A stretch of DNA of 64,000 nucleotides from the NCBI GenBank assembly GCA_002682825.1, contig NOKP01000048.1, positions 124,001 to 188,000 on the forward strand, in the 5' to 3' direction. The notes under the pieces are model-generated. The model did no database searches, had not been told where the DNA came from, and saw nothing but the letters and a program-made list of their open reading frames with translations. Shown here piece by piece: positions 52,410 to 61,705 of this stretch (the first letter of the stretch is position 1; every line of letters starts with the position of its first letter). The DNA comes from Neonectria sp. B-13. Its lineage: Eukaryota; Ascomycota; Sordariomycetes; Hypocreales; Nectriaceae. Position numbers and translations under genes: made by a program.

Positions 52410-55400
52410 ATGCCTGGCTCTAGGTTCTCCGACATGGCCGACCATGACAATGCGAATAGCCTGTTTGGGCTCCAAGACCCAAACATCGGCTTCGTTGATG
52501 ATGGCTCGGCCGTGAAATCGGACCCCTCCTCGCTCCCTCCCAACGACTCCTCCTCCATCTCTCGCCCGCAACCGCAGTCCCAGCCTTACTACGATTCCGC
52601 CGCCTGGCAGTTCAACGGCACGCCCCCTTACGACTCGTACGACCACTCGAGCACCGCTCCTCCCTCCCAACACAGCTACCAGACCTCCCCCTGGGACAAT
52701 CCCTTCGGTCAGGAGCAGCAACTGCAACTCCAGCAACTTCCTGTATCCGCCGGCCTCGACAGCCTTGCGTCCACGACTCTCAGTCCCGACTCCATCTACG
52801 CTGCATCTCTCCCGTCGAACCCCTCTGTGACACACGGCCCTCCACCGGACAACATCCACCTCCTGCCGCGCACTCTCAGCTCTCTGACTCCTGCTCTGCA
52901 GGAGAAGCTCCGCAACATCGCCATGCCGCCGCATCTACAGTACAACTCGCCTAAGAGCGCCTCGAGTCCCGACTCGGCGACAGGTGAGGCCAGAATGGGG
53001 ATTCTCTCTTCGCCAGATCTTGCTGAAATGTCATCTAAAGCCTCGCGAAAGCGAAAGTCTTCCGCTGACCCCGAAGATGAAGAGGAGGAAGACGAAGATG
53101 GCAATCAGCCCATCAAGAAGACGGCCCACAACATGATTGAGAAGCGATATCGAACCAACCTCAACGACAAGATCGCTGCTCTGCGAGACAGCGTTCCTAG
53201 CCTACGAATCATGACCAAGAGCGCCAGGGGCGAGGACACCACCGAAGACCGCGAAGAGCTTCACGGCTTGACCCCGGCCCACAAGTTGAACAAGGCGACC
53301 GTAAGTTAATACCGAGACGCGATGCCTACCACGCTCCGAGACTAATCCGCGATTTAGGTGTTGAGCAAGGCGACCGAATACATCCGACACCTTGAGAAGC
53401 GGAACAACCGACTGCTCGACGAAAATGGCGCCATGCAAGCAAGAATCGCCGCCTTTGAGAAGCTCTTCATGGCTGGCGCGATGAACGGCGCGATTAGCCC
53501 CCTACAGCAGCCCCCCACTCCCATCCAGTACGCCCAGGATTCTCAACAGTTTGTCGGATCTCCCATGTCGGCTTCGCCCGACGGAAGCGGTGCGCCTGCG
53601 GGAATGATCCAGGTACCGGACGACATGAAGCGAATTATTTCGGCCCAGATGGCTGCTGGCCAGCCATATCCTGTACCTCAGCAACCTTACCGCGGTGGCA
53701 ACCCCGCCGTCATTCGACAACAGCAGATCCAGCAGCAACAACAGATGCAACAGAACCGCTGGAACAATGCTGGCCCGTACTTTGGCAAGCTGATGGTCGG
53801 TTCTCTCGCAGGCCTGATGCTCTTGGAGGCTGTCCGAGAAGACGAGATCAGCAACAAGGATACTGAGGGCCGCGGTCTCTTGGCCGTGCCTCTTCATCTA
53901 CTCCGATCCGTCGCCTCGAGCTTGGATCTTAGCTTTATGGGATATCATGTTCACACCTCCCTTCGAGTTCTTTTCATCCTCGGTACTTTCTTGTGGGTCT
54001 TTGTGCCCTCACTTTTCGCCAAACCACAACAGAAAGCAAAGAAATTGCAGGTTGGAGTCTTGCAGGCGGCTCCCTCTCTGGCCTCCCCTATCCATGTGCG
54101 GCAGCAAGCATGGCTCACCGCCATCCAGACTGTCTGGATTCCTCGAAATAACTTCTTCCTTGAGGCGGCCGCCCTCGTACTCAAGACACTGAAGCTGAGC
54201 CTGCGCAACGCCATCGGTATCCACGGATATCAAGTGCTGACTGGCCTAACTGAGGAGCAAGAAACTGCCCGTGTCAAGGCTTGGGGCATTGCCCTCGACT
54301 CTCAGCTGGCAGGTGGTGATGGTGAGATCAACAAGAGCCGCCTGATTCTTACCCTTCTCGCTTCCGGCACTCTTCCCGACACCCCGATCAGACTCATGCT
54401 CAAAGCCTTGCACATCCGCGTGCTACTCTGGGACCTTGGCCACAACCGACTGCACCTGGGCGCCAGTAACGTGATTGCCGCCAAGCTGTCACGGACCAAC
54501 TGGAACGAGGCTCGTAACCTCAACCGGCTACTGATCCAGTTTCGCCGCGGCTCGACGGACCAACATGAGGACGAATTACCAGAGCACCTTGCCATGCTGG
54601 TGGAACAGGACTGCGATGAAATCCTCAACGACGATGTTGTTCAACGCGCACACAACCTCGCCTTTAACACCGAAACCGACTACAACGTCGTAGCTCGTAT
54701 GGACGGAATGGACGCGGTGGTGGATGATGGCGCCATCGGATCACCCATGGATGCCGTCGCGGCTTGGTGGTCGATACAGACCTTGCACCGGATCTTGGTC
54801 GCTTCCATGGTCAAGGACGAGGAGGTTCTGCATACTCAGGCCGAAGACATTGACCTAGCAATTAATACTGCCCCAATCGGATCCACTGCTCAAGTCCGCG
54901 CGATTGTGGCGCGTGCAGTCTTGATCAACAAGTCCCGCGGCGCAAATATCGCTGCAGCACTGCAGGCCATGGGAACCGACAGGGAAGACAGCCTGGTACC
55001 CGCCTCCACGACCATTATCGACTTCAGCTTGCAGGCGTCAACACCCGATCTCCGTATCGCACTGCGGTGCGCAATGGCAATTGCCCACCTTCGACGAATC
55101 AAAAGCACAGGCGGCACCCCCAAGCAGAGCCTTGGCATGATTGAGTCTATCATGACTCGCGGTAACATGTCTCAGATGTCGCTCCTTGGCTGTACCGCAG
55201 CTATCCAGTTGATGGACGAGCTTTTTGAGCACATGACTGCGGCCGAGATCTTCCAACCCTCACTGGAGCGCCTTGCCGGTGGACTGCGTATCTGGATGGG
55301 AGGTGCCCCTGGAGAGAAATGTGGCGTGGCCTCGGAGATCCGAGAAAAGGTGGTGGACCGATGTCTTATCATCACCAAGAGCGCGGTGGGCATGGAATCA

Positions 55401-55448
55401 GATACCGGATATGGAAGCCTGAGCGAATGCGAAGACGACGGGTGTTAG
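52410..55448 (+). CDS. srbA: SREBP-family bHLH transcription factor, membrane-bound (Sre1/SrbA type)
   Basis: ER-membrane-tethered precursor of a sterol/hypoxia-response transcription factor, 987 residues. Two exons (52410-53300, 53358-55448) flank a 57-nt intron that cuts the bHLH between the loop and helix 2. The basic region and helix 1 ([17 protein letters not shown], residues ~240-256) have the Tyr in RYR that is diagnostic of SREBPs. The loop is long and acidic ([20 protein letters not shown]). Helix 2 continues [16 protein letters not shown]. Two membrane spans lie at about 440-458 ([17 protein letters not shown]) and 498-517 ([19 protein letters not shown]), separated by a ~40-residue loop, as expected for the hairpin anchor. 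The C-terminal ~450 residues are the DUF2014-like fungal SREBP region. N-terminal 235 residues are Ser/Pro/Gln-rich, an activation domain. In Aspergillus the orthologue controls ergosterol synthesis and growth at low oxygen. Confidence 0.93.
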
Positions 55449-56117
55449 AGGGTTCGGACTGGGACCGATGGATTCCCCGACGTCCCGGACAAACCTCCCA
55501 CTAACACTCCACTCGACCACTTCTGCACATTTCTTTGTTGTGTTCGTTCTTCTGAGATGAATTCTGTACGATCATGGGTATCTGTTTCTAGAAAGGCGGG
55601 GGTTATCGGGTTTTGGAGTTATTATCGGCAACGGATAAAAATGACGATACAGGACGGAGGAAGAGGGGAATTTCCTAAGGATTGGCACAGCGACAGGAAC
55701 CTGTACCCCAGAGCTTCTACGACATCTTTCATTTCAACTTTCTTAACACCTGTTCTATATTTTCTACATGTTGGAGTTCAACTCAAGGCTGGGACGTGAG
55801 TCAATCGGTGGAGGGTACAACTGGCCAGCTGGTTGACCTGCAAATATCGGGACGGTCTCGATATCGAGGACTAGGCCTTGACGTGGTACTCGGGGCTATC
55901 TAATCGACGTCCGTGACGAAGGCACATGAGTGTCACGGCCATTGGGATTTGGAGGTCTGTTGAGGGTATATTCACTTAATTCCGTACAACGAAAGGAGGC
56001 ATCCCATTTAAAGTTACCTATGCTCGGATCTCATCCTTCTTTCATGATGTCGAAATAATCCTGTGATATTCTATTGTCGCTGCAACCATCCTAAACTCCG
56101 AGTTGTCTATCGAGTAA
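55449..56117. other. Convergent intergenic region, SREBP / nitrite reductase
   Basis: About 670 bp between converging genes, containing both 3' flanks. No gene or strong element was seen. Confidence 0.6.
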
Positions 56118-59100
56118 TTACCATTCCGGTGCGCTCCCGCATCCCCCGCCGCCTTCCATCATCAACTCGACGGGCTTGATCATCTTGGTCCCGGCGAGAG
56201 GCCGCACGCCGGGCTTCTTGCCCCGGATCCCAACAAACTTGATGCGTTGGTCCAGCTCCTTCATCGGGCCGCCGGCCTTGCTCTCGCCCTTCTTGACCAT
56301 CCACTTCTTGGTGCCCAGTGCGGCGTCCAGCTCCTCGACCGGCGGCAGCTTTAGGTACAGCATGCCATCCGGGCGGACCTCGGCGGCGAACGTGGCGATG
56401 GACAGGGCCTCGTCGGTCTTACAGGACCCGTTGTCCAGGTCGAAGTTGCGCTTGTGATGCGGGCACGAAACCCACGGCGAGGTCGCCTTGCTGGGAGCGT
56501 CCCCGTTGGCGGCCCCTTCGGCGTCCTTCTCGCAGGGCTCCTGGCCGACGAGGCCGTCCGAGAGGATGAAGGCACGCTTGTGCGGGCACATTTGCTGCGT
56601 GGCGTAGTATGTGCCCTGGATGCGCCAGACCGCGAGCTGCGTGTCTCCGCGCTTGATGGTGGCCGAGATACCGTTGGGCATCTCGTCAGCGCCGTCGAAG
56701 TATGAGGACTCAATGACGGGCTGCCACGACGTGGAAGACCATCGGTCTCGGAGGCCCTTGAAGTCATCCGTCGCCGCCTCGCCGGCCCAAAGCACTGGTC
56801 GCTGTTGGTCACGGTCCTGCTCGACCTCCATGTTAGGGACGGTGTCGCCGGTATTGTGGAACTGGCGGAACTTGGCGGCGATGGCGGGCGTGCGGATCGC
56901 CTCGGCCCACTCATCGAAGAAGCTGTCGACGAGCTCCTTCATCTGCGCCTCGAGCGACGCACAGATGCCCAGCTTGTCCTCGAGAATAACCTCCTGAAGA
57001 TACTTGAGGCCGCCAGGGAGGTTCTCGACCCAACGCGCTGTTCGCTGCAGCTTGTCGGCTGTGCGAATGTAGAACATCAGGTAGCGGTCCAGGATAGTTA
57101 CCACCTCGGCCGGCGGCACATCCTTGGCCAGCAGATCGCCGTGTCGAGGCTTGGCACCGCCGTTGCCGCCGATGAATACATTGAAGCCCTTTTCCGTGGC
57201 GATCAAGCCGAAGCTATCAAGCTGTTAGTTACCTGGGAGGCAAGGATAAAACGGGGGTCTTGAAAAGGGGGACTTACTCTTTGCTCTGAGCCTCGGCACA
57301 CTCTCGCACACAGCCGCTCACACCTCCCTTGATCTTGTGCGGTGCTCGAATACTCTTGTAACGCTCCTCCAACCGCACCGCCATACCGACGCTGTCACCG
57401 ATGCCGTAGCGGCACCATGACGATCCGACGCAGCTCTTCACTGTTCGTAGCGACTTGGCGTAGGCGTGGCCGGATTCCATGCCTGCAGCGACGAGTTGGC
57501 CCCAAATGTCGAGGAGGTCCTGCTTCTTGGCACCGAACATGTCTATGCGCTGGCCACCGGTGATCTTTGTGTAGAGGTTGTACTTCTTGGCCACCTCGGC
57601 GATGGCTAGGAGCTTGTCCGGCGTGATCTCGCCACCGGACATGCGCGGGACGACCGAGTAGGTTCCGTCTCGTTGAATGTTTCCCAGGAAGCGGTCGTTG
57701 GTGTCCTGCAAGCCGTAGGTAGTCTTGTCCATGACGTGCTTGTTCCACAGCGACGCCATGATGCTTGCCACAGCAGGCTTGCACAGCTCGCAGCCCACGC
57801 TCCCCTTGTCATTGCCGACCTCTTGCATAGTCTCTTTCAGGGACTTGAGGCGCTTCACCATGATGATATTATACAGGTCCACTCGCGAATAGTCAAAGTG
57901 CGGGCAGACGTAGTTCTTGACCTCGTTACCCATGGCAGCCATGGTCTTGTTGAAGATGGTCGTGACGAGGGGCATGCAACCACCGCAGCCTGTGCCGGCC
58001 TTGGTGCATGACTTGATGCTGGCAAGGTCCTTACAGGTGCCGTCTTTGACAACGGCAACGACGTCGCCTTTGGTAACGTTGTGACAGGAGCAGATCTGGG
58101 CGTCGTCGGGGAGGTCGTCTCCGTCGTCGCCGTCCGTCTTGGCGCCGAGAATGAGCTCGCTGGGGGGGATGTCCAGTTCCTTCATGGCTTTGACCATGGG
58201 GACGAGTTTGACATAGTCCTTGGTGTCTCCAATCATCATGCCACCGAGGAGATATTTGCCGTCCTTGGTGAAGATATATTTCTTGTACACATTCAGGAAG
58301 GGATCCCTGTATGTCAGGGCCTGGACAGATGCTGCGGCTGCTGCTGCGGCGGCGCCATTTGTCAACATTGTGCCGTTCCCATCCCGAAGTGTCTTTGCAA
58401 ACTTGGGCGGGAGAGACAAGGGCCCGTCGGTGTCAGCGAAGCAGTCGCCGAAGCTAGCGACATCAACGCCGAGGAGCTTCAGCTTCGTGCTGAGGTCGGG
58501 TCGCTTGAAGGTCCTTGGTGCATGAAGCTTTGCCTGGGAGAGGTTGAAGGCGAGTACGTCGGCCATCTCGACACCAGGGCCGATGAGGCCGTAAGCTTGG
58601 CCTTTCCAGCTCGCGCACTCACCGATGGCGTAAATGTCGGGGATATTGGTTTTCAAACCGTCGTCAACGATGATCCCGCCTCGCTGAGCGCACTCAAGGC
58701 CAGATACTCGAGCCAATTCATCTCTGGGACTGACACCGATGGCGAAGCAGAGCGTTGAGCAGTCAATCTCTTCTCCGTCCTCAAAGACAACACCTGTGAG
58801 ATTGTTGCCCTCATCAGTCCTGATACTTGCAACACTCTTGCCCAGCATAATGTCAACCCCCAGCGTTCGGACTTGGTCGATGACCATCTTGCCAGCATCT
58901 GCGTCTAGTTGCCTGCTGAGGACCCATTGGGCACGCTCAAGAAGGGTAATCTTGCCGAAGCGCTCCAGATCCAACATGGCTTTCCCAGCTTCCAAACCCA
59001 GCAAGCCGCCACCAACCACAACACCATTGGTCCCTGCTCTCGTGTCGGCAAATTCGATGAGATTGGTCAGGTCAGTGATAGTCCGGTAGACAAAGACACC

Positions 59101-59611
59101 GGTGGCGTCATGGCCAGGGAGGCCCCTCGGAAGTATAGCGTTGGAGCCGGTGGCTAGAACGAGGATGTCGTACGGGTAGACTTGGGCATTTGCGCAGGTG
59201 ACAGTCTTATCTTCCGAGTTGATGCTGGTGGCTTTGGTGTTGACGTGGTAATTCAAGACACCTTCGGGGGCTTCTTGATACTGTCTCAGGGTCAGCATGG
59301 GCCGCTTGGTCTAGTGTTGCGATTGATATACATACCCATTCTGCAGGGTTGAGGTAGAGGTTTTCGATTTTCCGGTGCTCAAAGAAACTCGTGAGGCCGA
59401 CTCGGTTGTAGGCTAGATAGGGTTCCTCGCCGAGGACAGTGATGGTGTATTCTCTTGTCTTTGCGTCGTACTTTAATAACTTCTCACTGCCAATTTGTTA
59501 GGTCGAATTTTTCATCAACGGGGCGCCCTGTTGAGATGGCTTCACTGACATGAAAGAGATGCCGACCATGCCCAGTCCTACGACAACCACACGCTTCGGT
59601 AACGAACTCAT
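56118..59611 (-). CDS. niiA: Assimilatory nitrite reductase [NAD(P)H]
   Basis: Cytosolic enzyme that reduces nitrite to ammonium, 1103 residues, the length of A. nidulans NiiA. Four exons: 59550-59611, 59336-59486, 57278-59280 and 56118-57213. The first exon is cut in the N-terminal FAD motif ([14 protein letters not shown]); intron 3 sits between AEAQSK and [12 protein letters not shown]. Domains in order: FAD/NAD(P)H oxidoreductase ([30 protein letters not shown]), BFD-like [2Fe-2S] ([24 protein letters not shown]), ferredoxin-like half domain, siroheme/[4Fe-4S] ligands (CVGSSWC and CVREC) and a C-terminal Rieske-type domain ([15 protein letters not shown]). A run of eight Ala follows the second Rossmann region ([13 protein letters not shown]), probably a lineage-specific insertion. 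The promoter has NIT4- and GATA-type sites (see 59851-60308). Confidence 0.96.
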
Positions 59612-59850
59612 GCTGGGCGGATTTTCATCGAGGATCGAGCGTCAATAGCAAGGCAGCGCTTCACCATTTCAAATCAGCAGATGCATGGTTTTAAGAGAAG
59701 TTCAGGAAGCCGAGGCTGTTGGGCCTCGACCGCGACCTCCATATCCCCTATCGTGAATTGCATCTCCGGAAGACTCAGTGAAAGCTCGCAGTGCAACTCG
59801 CATTTCCGGCGGTGCCACAGAGTGATGTGCCGGGGAGATGAGGCGATCTC

Positions 59851-59856
59851 GATAAG
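59851..59856. promoter_or_regulatory. GATAAG element (NIT2/AreA type)
   Basis: GATAAG about 240 bp upstream of niiA; a second copy lies at 60303-60308. Such GATA elements mediate nitrogen-catabolite control of nitrate assimilation genes. Confidence 0.5.
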
Positions 59857-59947
59857 AAGACCACACGGGAGCAGGGCCAATCATGGTGCGGCGCTATGGT
59901 GTGTCTCGCTAGACTGCGGGAGGTGAGCCTATCTTTGGCGTTGGTGT

Positions 59948-59955
59948 TCCGCGGA
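59948..59955. promoter_or_regulatory. NIT4/NirA-type binding site TCCGCGGA
   Basis: Exact palindrome TCCGCGGA about 340 bp upstream of the niiA start. Read on the minus strand with flanks it is CTCCGCGG, matching the NirA consensus CTCCGHGG. It is the site type bound by the nitrate-specific Zn2Cys6 regulator in Neurospora and Aspergillus. Confidence 0.7.
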
Positions 59956-60887
59956 GAAAGGCAGACCGAAAGCGGGATGTCACGGCCGTGGGGCTTGAGA
60001 GTCGAAATCCGGTGACGGACATACGTCGGACAATGGATGGTGAGGCCGTGAGACGAGAAACACGGCGTGATTATGACAATTGGAATTCTCATCCTTGGTT
60101 TTATGGCCCCGTCGTTGTAAATGAGTCGGTCGAGTGTCGGCAAGCATCGCCAACCGCCGACTGAACATGGGCACACATCGACCTTTCGAGTGTCCACCGC
60201 CCACAACTTTCCAGTCACCACCCACCGAGCTATTTTTCGACCAGTTTTGTCTTCTCCGTGACCAGCGCTTTTCCTCGGACGCAAGCGCAATCGTTGTGCT
60301 CTGATAAGATGCCCAGTCGACGGGTTAGCGGCGTTTCCAACGCGACACATGCTCACTGGCCGACGCGACCCTCCCCCACCAAGATAACCATGATTTTCCT
60401 GCCATTACGGACGTAGCTATTGGCGGGTTTGTCAAGAGCTAGGAGACTCAGGGCGTTCGAGATGTGAAAGCCGCAAGGGGCGATACCCGTGTCTGTGGGT
60501 GGCATTTCGAGTGGACTTGGCTATTGAAGCCGGACGGAGGGACAGTGGACCAATCAACACTGGTAGATTAGAAAGAGATCTCACTCCGGATTGCCAAAAT
60601 GACAAAAAATCGCCGGCAGTTGTGTTGATACCACTGTAAACCGTCGATGAGTTGTTGATGGCTTGTCGATACAGTGATGTCACTAAAAGTGCGTGGGTCA
60701 TGGTGGTTGCCACAACCCGCTGTCGCTGCCTCAGCACGTGTTGCTAGTAGTGGCAAGATGCCCCTCCCACGTCATCGTCCCTAAACTGAACCCCGCCAAA
60801 ATCAATCTCCAACATCTGAACACCAGCCTTCGTGATAGCTTCACCTCGACCGCTCCGCCATCCCGTCCGCCCTCCTAACTATTCGCC

Positions 60888-61553
60888 ATGGCTACCGCAA
60901 CAGCAGCCACGCCTCCAGCGGCCGCCAACCCCTCTGACACCTCCTCCGCTGCCAATACCGCCTCCGCATCCTTCGCCTTCCCCCGCGAATATCACTTCCC
61001 CGCCTTCTACACCCGCCAGACAAACCTCACCACGCTGCACGCCCAGCGCACAAAGTGGTCTGCCCTCATCCTCGCCTACGCCCGCCACCACCGCATCTTC
61101 CGCCTCGCCCTGTCCTCCGCCGCAGATTCCGACCTCTTCTTCAACCGCCGTATCGACCGCCGCTTGCACCCCGACGACATCCGCGACGTCGTCGATTTCA
61201 TGCGCAAGGACGGCCGCGCCGAGTACGTCGCCGGCGGCTCCTCCGGCGATGTTGTCTTCCTCTTTTGGCGCAAGCCCGACGAGTGGGCAGGACTTGTCGA
61301 GAACTATGTTGAAGAATCCGGGCAGAAGGGCAGTGTGTTGACCGTCTACGAGTTGATCGAGGGGGATGGTACAAAGGGAACCGGTAGGCTACCGCTTCAG
61401 CATCTCCTCTCCATTACAGCCATACTGACTAATGCGATAGAAATTCACGGCATGGACAACGAGATCCTACTCAAGGCACTCAACGTTCTCGTCAAGCGAG
61501 GCAAGGCACAAATATTCGGACAGGACGACTCTCTCGGTGTCAAGTTCTTCTGA
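60888..61553 (+). CDS. VPS25: ESCRT-II complex subunit VPS25
   Basis: Subunit of ESCRT-II, which acts on endosomes in multivesicular-body sorting by recruiting ESCRT-III. Two exons (60888-61383, 61441-61553) give 202 residues. The intron is 57 nt without an in-frame stop, with a CTGACTAAT branch region and TAG acceptor; left unspliced the frame stays open and inserts 19 residues. An Ala/Pro/Ser-rich N-terminal extension of ~30 residues precedes FAFPREYHFPAFYTRQTNLT, the hallmark of Vps25 (PPF/Y-type contact with Vps22 and Vps36 in the family). Two winged-helix domains follow; the second ends IFGQDDSLGVKFF. The intron position in the second winged-helix linker, before EIHGMDNEILLKAL, fits the expected domain boundary. 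The ATG is in a good Kozak-like context (gccATGgct). Confidence 0.94.
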   Translation: MATATAATPPAAANPSDTSSAANTASASFAFPREYHFPAFYTRQTNLTTLHAQRTKWSALILAYARHHRIFRLALSSAADSDLFFNRRIDRRLHPDDIRDVVDFMRKDGRAEYVAGGSSGDVVFLFWRKPDEWAGLVENYVEESGQKGSVLTVYELIEGDGTKGTGRLPLQHLLSITAILTNAIEIHGMDNEILLKALNVLVKRGKAQIFGQDDSLGVKFF

Positions 61554-61705
61554 GTAGATTTCCTTTGCCACATAACTGTATAGGTACATCTCCGCCGCTA
61601 CTCTGCGCAAATGGGCCGGATGGACGAAACTAAACCGACAATCGGTACGAGGACCAGCGAAGGCCACACCAAACTCCGTCATTAAATTATGTCACATGTC
61701 CTTCA

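Larger units (their letters stand above)
59612..60887. promoter_or_regulatory. Divergent promoter, niiA / VPS25
   Basis: About 1.3 kb between divergent starts. It contains an exact TCCGCGGA at 59948-59955 and GATAAG at 59851-59856 and 60303-60308. No other gene is supported. Confidence 0.65.

Noticed and set aside
52320..52934. 204-codon open frame on the minus strand
   Set aside because: Antisense to the first SREBP exon and without family features.
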